Source of the DNA: CAVQMC01 sp963713505 | GTDB lineage: Bacteria; Bacteroidota; Ignavibacteria; Ignavibacteriales; Ignavibacteriaceae | Direction: 5' to 3' | Length of the DNA stretch: 64,000 nucleotides | Assembly (NCBI GenBank): GCA_963713505.1 | Contig: CAVQMC010000004.1 | Location: 186,001 to 250,000 of the forward strand | Shown: piece by piece, positions 52,084 to 60,999 of the stretch | Layout: every line of letters starts with the position of its first letter | Numbering within the stretch: the first letter of the stretch is position 1 | The notes under the pieces: model-generated | Database searches by the model: none | Seen by the model: only the letters and a program-made list of their open reading frames with translations | What the model was told of the DNA's origin: nothing | Made by a program: the position numbers and the translations under genes

Positions 52084-53007
52084 ATGATTTCCCTAATTAC
52101 ATTAATTATTGTTTTTGTATTAATTGCAATCAGGCAAATCGGAAAAGTCAGATTAAATATTTGGCAAATAATGACCGGTGGAGCAATTATAGTTTTATTG
52201 TTTGATCAAATATCAATTCCGGCAGCATTTAATGCAATAAATTTTGATGTAATATTTTTTCTTTTCGGAATGTTTATTGTGGGACAAGCTTTGGAAGAAA
52301 GCGGCTATCTTTCATTAGCTGCATATAAATTTTTTGAAAAAGCCAAATCTTTAAATACTTTAATTTTATTTATTCTTTTTGGTGCCGGTTTAACTTCTGC
52401 AGTTTTGATGAACGATACTATGGCAATTATCGGAACACCGATAATTTTGCTGATTGCAAGAAAACAGAATATTTCCGCAAAAATGTTAATGCTTACTTTA
52501 GCTTTTTCAATTACTATCGGAAGTGTTATGAGTCCAATCGGAAATCCCCAAAATCTTTTAATTGCAATTCACGGGAATATTAAAAATCCTTTTGTTGATT
52601 TTTTTAAGTATTTATTCATTCCGACTTTTATAAATCTTATTGCGGCATTTTTTATAATTAAATTATTTTTTAAGGATCATTTTAAAAGTGAAAAAATTAC
52701 TAACACACAAAAGCCGGAAATTAATGAAAAGTTGACAGGACTTTCAAAAATTTCACTAATAATTCTGTTATTATTAATCATTCTAAAAATTTTATTTATT
52801 TACTTAAACATAAATTTTGATTTTAAATTTACCTACATTGCTTTAATTTCTGCATTGCCAATTGTTTTATTTTCGAATGAAAGAATAACAATCATAAAGA
52901 AAATTGACTGGCATACAATTATTTTTTTTGCTTCAATGTTTGTTCTAATGCAGAGTGTTTGGAATACCGGAATTTTTCAAAATTTAATCAAAAATTCTTC
53001 TATTTGA
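52084..53007 (+). CDS. SLC13/ArsB-type anion transporter, N-terminal part (frameshift)
   Basis: A 307-residue frame with eight to nine helices of the ion-transporter (ArsB/NhaD, SLC13) superfamily: FDVIFFLFGMFIVGQALEESGYL, then SAVLMNDTMAIIGTPIILLIARK (the N-D-T-x-A re-entrant motif) and IGSVMSPIGNPQNLLIAIHG. It stops at 53007, one base out of frame with the rest. Removing one T in the TTT run at 53003-53005 continues SSIDIYFAGFIMAAGIVLSQLISNVP. The repaired product has 412 residues, the normal length. Transported anions in this superfamily include arsenite, citrate, sulfate and Na+/H+; no choice is possible here. Confidence 0.83.
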   Translation: MISLITLIIVFVLIAIRQIGKVRLNIWQIMTGGAIIVLLFDQISIPAAFNAINFDVIFFLFGMFIVGQALEESGYLSLAAYKFFEKAKSLNTLILFILFGAGLTSAVLMNDTMAIIGTPIILLIARKQNISAKMLMLTLAFSITIGSVMSPIGNPQNLLIAIHGNIKNPFVDFFKYLFIPTFINLIAAFFIIKLFFKDHFKSEKITNTQKPEINEKLTGLSKISLIILLLLIILKILFIYLNINFDFKFTYIALISALPIVLFSNERITIIKKIDWHTIIFFASMFVLMQSVWNTGIFQNLIKNSSI

Positions 53008-53029
53008 TATTTATTTTGCTGGATTTATT

Positions 53030-53323
53030 ATGGCTGCAGGAATCGTGTTAAGCCAGTTAATTTCAAATGTTCCGCTGGTTGCACTTTATTTGCCGCTGCT
53101 AAATAGCCATAATGTAAATAATTTCGGAATGATTGCACTTGCCGCTGGAAGTACAATTGCCGGAAATTTATTTATTTTGGGAGCAGCAAGTAATATAATT
53201 ATAATTCAAAATGCTGAGAAAAAAAACGGAGAGACTTTAACTTTTTTGGAATTTGTAAAAGTTGGCCTGCCTTTAACAATTATTAATGCTTTGGTTTATT
53301 ATTTTTTTCTTAAGTTCTTTTAA
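53030..53323 (+). CDS. SLC13/ArsB-type anion transporter, C-terminal part (frameshift)
   Basis: A 97-residue frame completing the transporter: VLSQLISNVPLVALYLPLL (second re-entrant motif, S-N-V-P) and ALAAGSTIAGNLFILGAASNIIIIQNAEKK, which mirrors the S-P-I-G-N-P-Q-N repeat of the first half, then TLTFLEFVKVGLPLTIINALVYYFF. The real polypeptide begins upstream in the frame that ends at 53007; the ATG at 53030 lies inside a helix and is not a true start. Confidence 0.8.
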   Translation: MAAGIVLSQLISNVPLVALYLPLLNSHNVNNFGMIALAAGSTIAGNLFILGAASNIIIIQNAEKKNGETLTFLEFVKVGLPLTIINALVYYFFLKFF

Positions 53324-53325
53324 TT

Positions 53326-54306
53326 TTATTCAATCTTTAAAACTATTTTCCCCGTATTTTTATTTGATTCCATGTAATCGTGAGCTTTTGCAGCATCTTT
53401 CCAATCATAAACGGAATCAATAACAGGTTTAAAATTTCCGGAAGCAAATTTCGGTAATGCAAACTCACCGAATTCTTTTGTTAATTTTTTTTGATAATCA
53501 ATATCTCTTGCTCTTAAAGTTGAACCGATAATTGATAATCTTTTTGTAAGAACTTTTCTTAAATCAAATTCTTTTACTTTTCCTCCGCCGAGAGTTGCAA
53601 GTAAAACTAATCTTCCGTCGGTTTTAAGACAATCTATGTTTTGATTTAAATATGGTCCGGCAATAAAATCAATAATAACATCTACACCTTTCTGATTTGT
53701 GTATTCAAGAACTTCTTTGTCAAACGGAGTAGATTTATAATCAATAGTTTTTTCTGCACCAAGTTCACTGCACGTATTATGTTTGGATTTTGAAGCAGTA
53801 ATTAAAATATGTGCTCCAATTTCTTTTGCAATTTGAATTGCCGCTGTTCCAACTCCGCTTCCGCCGGCATGAATTAATATATATTCATCTTTTTTAAATT
53901 TGCCGTACCACACTGATGCTTGAAAAGCAGTTAAGAAGACTTCCGGAATTGCGGCTGCTTCTTCAAAAGATAAATTATCAGGAATTCTCATTGCCATATC
54001 TTCATTTATCACAGCATATTGTGCATATCCGCCGCCGGGAATTAGGCCGAATACTTTTTCTCCTCCCTTCCATTTTTTCACACTGTTTCCGACTTTGCTG
54101 ATAGTTCCTGCAATCTCCAATCCAATTATCGGGCTTGCATTCTTAGGCGGAGGATATTTTCCTTCTCTTTGCAGAATATCTGCTCTGTTTAGAGCCGATG
54201 CTTCAACTTTTACTAATATTTCGTTTTCATTCGGTTCAGGAGTTTCGTATTCACCTAAATATAAATTTTCCGAGCCGCCGTTTTCTTTTACTAAAATTGC
54301 TTTCAT
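53326..54306 (-). CDS. NADPH:quinone oxidoreductase (zeta-crystallin/PIG3-like)
   Basis: A 326-residue medium-chain reductase without the structural zinc loop. The N-terminal GroES-like domain has LNRADILQREGKYPPP (about 41-56) and GLEIAGTISKVG. The nucleotide site is IHAGGSGVGTAAIQIAKEIGAHILIT near 142-167. The pattern ARDIDYQKKLTKEFGEFALP near 275 is typical of the PIG3 subfamily. It reduces quinones or related enones with NADPH in the cytoplasm. It is the last gene downstream of the TonB receptor cluster, from which it is separated by a hairpin. Confidence 0.92.
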   Translation of the reverse strand: MKAILVKENGGSENLYLGEYETPEPNENEILVKVEASALNRADILQREGKYPPPKNASPIIGLEIAGTISKVGNSVKKWKGGEKVFGLIPGGGYAQYAVINEDMAMRIPDNLSFEEAAAIPEVFLTAFQASVWYGKFKKDEYILIHAGGSGVGTAAIQIAKEIGAHILITASKSKHNTCSELGAEKTIDYKSTPFDKEVLEYTNQKGVDVIIDFIAGPYLNQNIDCLKTDGRLVLLATLGGGKVKEFDLRKVLTKRLSIIGSTLRARDIDYQKKLTKEFGEFALPKFASGNFKPVIDSVYDWKDAAKAHDYMESNKNTGKIVLKIE

Positions 54307-54335
54307 TTAATTTTCAAAGTTTATTAATAAAACAG

Positions 54336-54378
54336 ATGTCCCAAAAGTAAAAAAATTATATTTATTCTTTTGGGACAT
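54336..54378 (-). terminator. terminator after TonB receptor gene
   Basis: A 12-bp perfect inverted repeat (54336-54347 with 54367-54378, core TGTCCCAAAAG) lies 20 bases past the stop codon of the receptor at 54399. It is followed on the minus strand by TGTTTTATT. It would separate the receptor from the quinone reductase gene. Confidence 0.65.
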
Positions 54379-54398
54379 AGATAACGTGAAAGGGAAGA

Positions 54399-56684
54399 TT
54401 AGAAATGCCATTCGAAGTTGAAGGCGCCGTAAAAATTTCTGCCCGGAGCAGGGTTATAATAAACCGGTAAACCTCTTTCTGAAAGGGATTTCTGATTTAC
54501 TGCAAGGGTAGGAGAATATCTTGTATCTGTTAAATTATCAACGCCAACGTAAAACTGCAAAGTGTAACTGTGTTCAATTCTTCTCCGGAATCCGAATTTA
54601 GCTCCAAGAAGCGAGTAGGCTTTATCCGAAGCAACATTGTTATCGTTCAAGTATCTTTTACCAACAAAATTATAAGTTGCATAAAAATAAAATCCGTATG
54701 TAGTTGTAATATCCAAACCAGCGTTTAATAAAGTTGGAGCAATTCCCGGGACATAATTTCCTGAATAATCAACTCCGCCGGAGACATAATTATCGTATTT
54801 AAAATTATTATATGAAAAATTTACAAAAGGCCTTACTTGATTAACAAAGTTATTATTATTGCTGATTAATTTGTAAGATAATTCCGCTTCGATACCTTTA
54901 TTATCAGAAGAACCGGCGTTTACATATTCGGTAAAACCATTTTGTAATGTTTGCGGAATAAACGAATTATTCAGTTTCAAATAAAAAAGACTTAATTGAT
55001 ATTCTAAATCATCATTAAAAAAACTTCCGTAAGATCCCGCTTCATATGTAATACTTGTTTCCGGTTTTAAATTGAAATTCACACTTCCATCCCTGTTTGA
55101 TATTTCCGAAACCGTCGGCGGAGAAAATCCGGTATTTACTTGAGCATAAACCGAATTATTTTCATCTAATTTTTGGTGAATTGATACACCCGGAGAAATT
55201 GTTAGTTTAAAATTTCTTAAACCGGAATGATCGATTGCATCCAAATTAAAATTATCTTTGAAATCATAATGAGACCAGCTGAATCCCGAACTAACAATTA
55301 AATTTGTCATTGGAGTAAAATCAGCAACACCTTGAGCAAAAAGATTATATTGTCTTAAATCGTATTCATTATCTGCATTTATTGCACCCTGAACACCGGA
55401 TGGAGAAATATTATAATGTCTTTCTAAATTGAAATTCCTAATCATTTCTCCGCCAAATGCAAGGCTTACAGGAATTCCGCTGATTTCTGGTTTATATGAA
55501 AATACCGATCTTAAACCCATTTTAGTGTTTTCATTTCTTGCATAAAAGGGTTCAATTGGAGCTTCAATAAAATCCTGTCCTGTAAAAATGCTTGATGTAT
55601 TTTCAAAATTTGAAGTAATTTTATAAATATTTGAAACACCTACTAAAAGTCCGTTTGATTTACTACCAATTTTTTTATCAATATAAGCCTGGTTTGCTTT
55701 TGTTGGATTTTTGTAAAAATCCACGCTATCTATTTCACCCGGAAATTGATCGTTTACATGTGCATAATTAATAAATAATGAAATTGTTTGTGCATCACTC
55801 ACAAAAAAATCACCGCCAAAGGTTGCAATTTTTTTGTTGGAAACAGAATGGTCTCTATATCCATTTAAAAACTGGTAACTGTAGTTTGCAAAATAATTTG
55901 AGTTTTCTGTGCCGGATCTAAAGTTAGTTGTTGATGTGAGCAATCCGTAAGAACCTGCTAAAACAATTTGATTAAAATCTTTTTCCTGGAAATGAGCTCG
56001 CTTAGAAAACAAATTTATTACTCCGCCAATGCTTGAACCGTATAGTCCACCTGAAGAACCTTTTATAACCTCAATTTTTCCCAGACTTGTAAAGTCAATT
56101 TCGTTCAATGAAGTAGTTCCGTCTGCATCTGTAAGCGGAATTCCATCATAATAAATCTTAACATCGCGTTCATTAAATCTCGATTTTCCGCCGATTCCTC
56201 TAATTAAAATATTTGACTGTGAAGTGGTGCTCCTAACCTGCATTCTAACTCCAGGTACAAGATCCAAAGTTTTAGTCAGATACATATCATTACTTCTGAA
56301 AAATTCTCTGAATTTAATTAAATCAATTGTACCAACTAAATTAGGAGTTGCATTACTCGGGTTTCTTCCCTGGACAAGTACTTCACCCAAAGTATAAACC
56401 TTTTCGGACATCTTAATTAAATAGTTATCTTTTTTAATTTCATCAACAGTTCTAATGATTTTTTGATATCCGGTTAACTGGAAAATTAATGTATCTGCAT
56501 TTTTAAATGGAGAAAAGGGAGCTTCTCCTTTTGGATTAGTAACTGCACTTGCGTTGGAATTTTGACTTGTGATTGTAACGAACTGTAAAGGTTTTGAGGT
56601 ATTGTTGTCAATTACTTTTAAATTTTGACTAAAAGAATTTACAGTTAAAATAAAACAAAACAATATTAAATAAGTTTTTAACAT
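54399..56684 (-). CDS. TonB-dependent receptor with carboxypeptidase-like N-terminal domain (copy 1)
   Basis: A 761-residue outer-membrane receptor. Signal peptide 1-19, a CarboxypepD_reg-like beta domain at about 20-95 (DNNTSKPLQFVTITSQNSNASAVTNPKGEAPFSPF), the plug at about 110-235 (MQVRSTTSQSNILIRGIGG, GKIEVIKGSSGGLYGSSIGGVINLFSK) and a 22-strand barrel ending in NFEWHF. The barrel is clearly related to the receptor at 56927: both have GEIDS-DFY after the strand near residue 315 and a Y-VGK segment near 680. They are tandem paralogs, probably for similar ligands. Ligand unknown; iron, copper or cobalamin-type chelates are possible. Confidence 0.9.
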   Translation of the reverse strand: MLKTYLILFCFILTVNSFSQNLKVIDNNTSKPLQFVTITSQNSNASAVTNPKGEAPFSPFKNADTLIFQLTGYQKIIRTVDEIKKDNYLIKMSEKVYTLGEVLVQGRNPSNATPNLVGTIDLIKFREFFRSNDMYLTKTLDLVPGVRMQVRSTTSQSNILIRGIGGKSRFNERDVKIYYDGIPLTDADGTTSLNEIDFTSLGKIEVIKGSSGGLYGSSIGGVINLFSKRAHFQEKDFNQIVLAGSYGLLTSTTNFRSGTENSNYFANYSYQFLNGYRDHSVSNKKIATFGGDFFVSDAQTISLFINYAHVNDQFPGEIDSVDFYKNPTKANQAYIDKKIGSKSNGLLVGVSNIYKITSNFENTSSIFTGQDFIEAPIEPFYARNENTKMGLRSVFSYKPEISGIPVSLAFGGEMIRNFNLERHYNISPSGVQGAINADNEYDLRQYNLFAQGVADFTPMTNLIVSSGFSWSHYDFKDNFNLDAIDHSGLRNFKLTISPGVSIHQKLDENNSVYAQVNTGFSPPTVSEISNRDGSVNFNLKPETSITYEAGSYGSFFNDDLEYQLSLFYLKLNNSFIPQTLQNGFTEYVNAGSSDNKGIEAELSYKLISNNNNFVNQVRPFVNFSYNNFKYDNYVSGGVDYSGNYVPGIAPTLLNAGLDITTTYGFYFYATYNFVGKRYLNDNNVASDKAYSLLGAKFGFRRRIEHSYTLQFYVGVDNLTDTRYSPTLAVNQKSLSERGLPVYYNPAPGRNFYGAFNFEWHF

Positions 56685-56767
56685 AAAACTTCAATAAACT
56701 CCTGAAAAATAATCGTATAAATAAAAAGCAAGCGGAGATATTTAATAATAGAGGTTACGCAAAAGTA

Positions 56768-56831
56768 ATGCTGAACTAGTTTCAGCATCTTAGAATAGTC
56801 AAAGAAAATAGATTCCGAAACAAGTTCGGAA
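56768..56831. repeat. REP-like intergenic element with two small hairpins
   Basis: Between the two receptor genes lie two short palindromes: ATGCTGAA/TTCAGCAT (56768-56775 with 56781-56788) and TTCCGAA/TTCGGAA (56813-56819 with 56825-56831). The wording (CTGAACTAGTTTCAGCATC, then GATTCCGAAACAAGTTCGG) is the form I recall for dispersed intergenic repeats in Bacteroidota-group genomes. Only one copy is present in the window. Confidence 0.55.
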
Positions 56832-56926
56832 TGACGAATTTCAATATTTATCATCTTTGCAAAACTCCAGTTAATAAGTTAAAAGATATCTCCGCATCCT
56901 TTAAAATAACTTTATTTCCTTCTTAA

Positions 56927-59275
56927 TTAGAAAATATAAGAGAAGGTTAAGTTTCCGTAAAATGTTGCTTTGTACGGACCCGGAATTATATAACCATCTC
57001 CATGTCCGCCGTCTTTAGATTGAGCTAAACCTTGAATATTTGGTCCGATGAATAAAAACGTATAATAAGTGCTTGATAATAAGTTATCGCCGCCGGCGAA
57101 TAAATCTAAAGAAACATGTTCGCCGAATTGTCTTTTGTAACCAATTTTAGCACTTAAAAGGTTATATGATTTCATAAAATTACTGTTATCAAAAGTAATC
57201 GGAGCTTTACCTACGTATTGATAAGAACCGTATAAATACAATCCGAAGTTTGTACCTAAATCAAGTCCGACATTAAAAACATTTTCCGGAACTCTCGGTA
57301 CTTTGTTCCCTGAAAAATCGACAGTTGAAGCAGTATTATTATTATCGCTTTTGAAGTCTTTGTACTTAAAGTTAGAATAAGTATAAGTTACCCAGGGACG
57401 AAACAATGAAATGGTTTGTTCAGGGTTATCAACAGCCAAATAACTAACAGAAATTTCTGCACCACGATTCTGTTGTTTACCCGCATTTGTTGTGTAAGTA
57501 ACTGAATTAGATGTTTGGCTTACAAGTTTATTTGTGTTCTCAAGATCGAATACAGAGATTTGATATGATAAAGATTGATCAAATAAATTACCTTTAGTTC
57601 CTATTTCATACTGAATAGCTTTTTCCGGTTTCAGATCCTGATTTACGGAATTATCACTTGCAACAGCATCGCCTAGTAAAGGCGGAGTATAACCTGTACT
57701 TACGCTTGCATAAACTGAAAATTCATTACTAAATATTTTTGTTACGGAAATTCTTGGAGTTATGACCGGTTTGAAAGCATCTACTATTACATCTGTAGTA
57801 TCATTTACCTGATTATTTTTAAGCATATTTCTTACGCCGAACTCATTTTTATTTAAACTGGCACCGGCAGTTACTATGAAATGATTTGGTAGTAATAGAC
57901 TCCATTCGGTAAACAAATAATAATTTAATGCATAATTTTCTTGATCGCTCGGTCTTTGAGGAAATGGTGGAGCGGGAACAATGAAAACTCCGTTACTTGT
58001 TAAATTAGATTTTTGGAACATACCTCCCAAAGTTCCATCGATACCAACTGTTGTTCCTTGTCTTTTATAATTAAATGCAGTTCTTGCACCAAAATTAAAT
58101 TGATTCACATCCGTAAATCCATGAGCGAACGGCTGATTAGATGATCTTCCTGACCCGAATACAGTTGTTTGGTTGGTAAAGAACTCATTAAATCTGATGT
58201 CGTCCGTAACACCCAACCGGAAACTTTCAAGCTGAATATGTGAATCATTAGCAATATACAAATCATTGCTTATTGGCAATCTGTTATAAAAATCTGCACT
58301 GTCAATTTCTCCGGCCAATTCTTCAAAAGAACGATTGTAAGAAAAATAAACAGAAAGCAAATGATTATTTCCTGCTTGATAATCTCCTGTAACTCTTGCA
58401 TAATCTTTCCATGATGCACTATGAGGGCGGAAAGATTTGTAAGTTTGATGTCCATAATTAATAACAAGATCAGAATTACTTTCCGAATTTTGCCACGTTG
58501 TATTGCTTCTGAATAATCCATTGCTTCCACCGATTGCCTGCTGTTCAATACTTGACTGATTTGGTTTAGGTCTTTCTGTTTTTAAAAGCACAGTGCCGCC
58601 GATATAACTACCATATAAACTGGATGAAGGCCCTTTTATTACTTCCACATTTCCAAGTGTAGAAAAATCAATATCATCCAGAATTGTAGAACCTGTGGCA
58701 TCTGTTATAGGAATATTATTTAAAAATACCTGGTAGCCTAATCCGTTTGAATTTGGACTATTTCTGCTGGTACTTGGATAATATCCTCTTATGGTGATAT
58801 GAGCTCCGCCCCAAGGTGTACGTGACTGCATAAAAACTCCGGGAATTGTATTCAAAGAGTTTTCAAGCGAAAGTCCGTTTGCTCTTTCCAAATCATGAGG
58901 GGTTAAGGTTCCGATTGATTGTGCACTTAATAATTGGCTGCTTCCGATTACTTGAACACCTGAGAGCAGTACAGGTGAAGGTGTAAGTTCTATGTACAAC
59001 GGTTTTTCAGCAGTTCCAACATTAACTTCTTTTTTTAGATAACCTAGTCTTGAAACTAATAAAGTTTTAATTTCATTTTTTGAAGTTATTGTGAATTTTC
59101 CATAATCATTTGTTGATGTACTTATTCCTGTTCCTTTAATAACAATTGTCGCTCCCATTATTGCTTCCCGGCTTTGTTGGTCCACAACTGTACCGCTAAC
59201 CGAATCTTGTGCATTAATAACGGCCGGTGCAGCCAGGATCAAAAAAATGCATAAAAATGTTAAATGTTTAATCAT
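56927..59275 (-). CDS. TonB-dependent receptor with carboxypeptidase-like N-terminal domain (copy 2)
   Basis: A 782-residue outer-membrane receptor. Signal peptide 1-22 (ending VINAQ), a CarboxypepD_reg-like domain at about 24-105 (SGTVVDQQSREAIMGATIVIKGTGISTSTNDYGKFTI), the plug at about 118-235 (IGTLTPHDLERANGLSLENSLNTIPGVFMQSR; NVEVIKGPSSSLYGSYIGGTVLLK) and a barrel ending TFSYIF. It is the upstream member of the tandem receptor pair and follows the small one-helix gene at 59463 by 187 bp. The set probably forms one nutrient- or metal-uptake locus. Ligand unknown. Confidence 0.9.
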   Translation of the reverse strand: MIKHLTFLCIFLILAAPAVINAQDSVSGTVVDQQSREAIMGATIVIKGTGISTSTNDYGKFTITSKNEIKTLLVSRLGYLKKEVNVGTAEKPLYIELTPSPVLLSGVQVIGSSQLLSAQSIGTLTPHDLERANGLSLENSLNTIPGVFMQSRTPWGGAHITIRGYYPSTSRNSPNSNGLGYQVFLNNIPITDATGSTILDDIDFSTLGNVEVIKGPSSSLYGSYIGGTVLLKTERPKPNQSSIEQQAIGGSNGLFRSNTTWQNSESNSDLVINYGHQTYKSFRPHSASWKDYARVTGDYQAGNNHLLSVYFSYNRSFEELAGEIDSADFYNRLPISNDLYIANDSHIQLESFRLGVTDDIRFNEFFTNQTTVFGSGRSSNQPFAHGFTDVNQFNFGARTAFNYKRQGTTVGIDGTLGGMFQKSNLTSNGVFIVPAPPFPQRPSDQENYALNYYLFTEWSLLLPNHFIVTAGASLNKNEFGVRNMLKNNQVNDTTDVIVDAFKPVITPRISVTKIFSNEFSVYASVSTGYTPPLLGDAVASDNSVNQDLKPEKAIQYEIGTKGNLFDQSLSYQISVFDLENTNKLVSQTSNSVTYTTNAGKQQNRGAEISVSYLAVDNPEQTISLFRPWVTYTYSNFKYKDFKSDNNNTASTVDFSGNKVPRVPENVFNVGLDLGTNFGLYLYGSYQYVGKAPITFDNSNFMKSYNLLSAKIGYKRQFGEHVSLDLFAGGDNLLSSTYYTFLFIGPNIQGLAQSKDGGHGDGYIIPGPYKATFYGNLTFSYIF

Positions 59276-59462
59276 TTAATAAAATCCTTTCTAATAAAAC
59301 ATGCTGAGTATAGGATGATTTAATTGTTTTATATAACCTTAAAAATCGATTGCTTCATTTAATAGAAAGCATATAAATTTAAATTAGCGCATCAATGAGC
59401 TATTGTTCTTCTATTAATTAATAACAACTTAATTTTATAGGTACGAATTATATTTGTTTAGA

Positions 59463-59990
59463 TTAAACCAGTTTTGGGGGAGGGGAATTTACTTGCAAGT
59501 TTAAACTTTTATAAAAGTTTGGTAAAAATATTTGAAATGGAACTTTTAATTCTGTTTTATTTTGTTTTTTATTTAATGCAATATCATATTTGCTTAATTC
59601 TTTTTGAGGATTGTTTTTATCCTTTTTGTTATTGGATTGGTTTTTCTTGATAAGATCTTCCAAAGCAAGATTTAATTCTTTTTCATCTTTATCCTTGATA
59701 CAAAAGTAAGTTATTCTATCATCCTTTGTTTCTGTTTTTACTACATCATACATTTCATCTTTATAATTGAATTCCTTACCATCTTCCGTCCATGTTGGTT
59801 GACTTTCATTTTGATTAATAGAAAAAGTCAGCTTTACTATCATGCTTTTTTCCAAATCATCTTTTATTCTTTCATTCATTTCAGATCTGACAATCGAACG
59901 CATAAGATAAAAAGGTATATAAAACCCGAATAAATTAAAAATGAACAAAAAAAGGATAAAAATGGTTATAAATTTTTTCAAATTAAGCAA
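59463..59990 (-). CDS. small one-helix membrane protein upstream of TonB receptors (HYC_CC_PP-like)
   Basis: A 175-residue protein with one N-terminal helix (about 7-30) and a periplasmic domain. GKEFNYKDEMYDVVK (about 71-85) and RITYFCIKDKDEKELN (about 92-107) match the paralog at 8237-8791. A Lys/Asn-rich linker follows, and the C-terminus is LQVNSPPPKLV. The Y-x-C and terminal S-P-P-P features are reminiscent of the HYC_CC_PP family of small proteins beside TonB receptors. It may hand a metal or chelate across the periplasm or act as a sensor; no experiment is known to me. First gene of the receptor locus. Confidence 0.68.
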   Translation of the reverse strand: MLNLKKFITIFILFLFIFNLFGFYIPFYLMRSIVRSEMNERIKDDLEKSMIVKLTFSINQNESQPTWTEDGKEFNYKDEMYDVVKTETKDDRITYFCIKDKDEKELNLALEDLIKKNQSNNKKDKNNPQKELSKYDIALNKKQNKTELKVPFQIFLPNFYKSLNLQVNSPPPKLV

Positions 59991-60150
59991 TTTTAGTTTG
60001 TATAAAAATTCACAACTTAATTATTACCAATTATGAATTAATTTGGATTGTTAAATTTTTATTTAATATTAGGCAAATAATTTATTGAAAAAGATAGTAA
60101 AATCAAATATGCATTGATTATTGTTTAATGAATTAGAAACCTAAATATAT

Positions 60151-60978
60151 TTAATTATTAAATCTTAAAAGGAATGAATAAATCCTTTTATTAACTTCTT
60201 CTGAGTTTTCAAAAGGACTTAGATGGCCGGAATTTGGAATTTTATAAAATTCAGCATTTTTAATATTACGACTAAAATCTTCCATTAGTTCTGGTGGAGT
60301 AATATTATCTTCCTCGCCGCAAAGAACCAATGTTGGAATTTTCATCTTATTTAAATATTCTGCTGTATCTGTTCTGCCTGCCATTGCAAGCAAACAGCCT
60401 TTAACACCGACCGGATCATATTTTTCTGCACGCTCGATTAGTTTTTGTACTTCTTTGTTTGAAAAACTCAATGTTTTTTTTGAAAAACAATTTGGTATAA
60501 AATCATTAACATATTTTGCAGCGCCTTCTGAATTTATTTTATTTATTCCTTCAGCGCGTTTTAGCTTTGTATTATTATCATCGGCATAAGGTTTTGTATC
60601 GCATAAAATTAATCCGCTGAATTTTTCTTCAATTCGCTCTACAGCTCTTAAGGCGATATAACCTCCCATAGAAAATCCGCACAATACCGGACGATTGGCA
60701 TTTGTTTGTTTAATAACAAACAACAAATCATCAACAAAAGATTCCATTGTATATTGTCCGTCTCCGGCGGGCGATACTCCAAGGCCCCGCACATCATAAG
60801 TTATACAGAAAAAACTTTGTTTAAAGAAACTAATTTGTTTCTCCCACATTTTATGATCAAATGGAAATCCGTGTATGAAAATAATGTGACTATTATTTGG
60901 ATTCCCTTCTGTAAATATGCTTATATTAGTATCCATTTTTCCAGCATTCTGATTATTTTCAAATATTGTTTCATTCAT
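60151..60978 (-). CDS. alpha/beta hydrolase
   Basis: A 275-residue alpha/beta-fold hydrolase. The oxyanion segment is FIHGFPFDHKMWEKQI near 33-48, the nucleophile elbow G-F-S-M-G-G near 102-107, the acid in VLCGEEDNITPPELM near 222 and the His in IPNSGHLSPFENSEEV near 250. The catalytic triad is complete. It resembles 3-oxoadipate enol-lactonase/BioH-type esterases, but the substrate cannot be fixed. There is no signal peptide. It is divergent from the DUF3078 gene. Confidence 0.88.
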   Translation of the reverse strand: MNETIFENNQNAGKMDTNISIFTEGNPNNSHIIFIHGFPFDHKMWEKQISFFKQSFFCITYDVRGLGVSPAGDGQYTMESFVDDLLFVIKQTNANRPVLCGFSMGGYIALRAVERIEEKFSGLILCDTKPYADDNNTKLKRAEGINKINSEGAAKYVNDFIPNCFSKKTLSFSNKEVQKLIERAEKYDPVGVKGCLLAMAGRTDTAEYLNKMKIPTLVLCGEEDNITPPELMEDFSRNIKNAEFYKIPNSGHLSPFENSEEVNKRIYSFLLRFNN

Positions 60979-60999
60979 TTACAAAATAAGGAATACATT

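Noticed and set aside
60706..60999. N-terminal extension of the DUF3078 frame
   Set aside because: It is antisense to the alpha/beta hydrolase gene, and a signal peptide with its own ribosome site begins at 61000.
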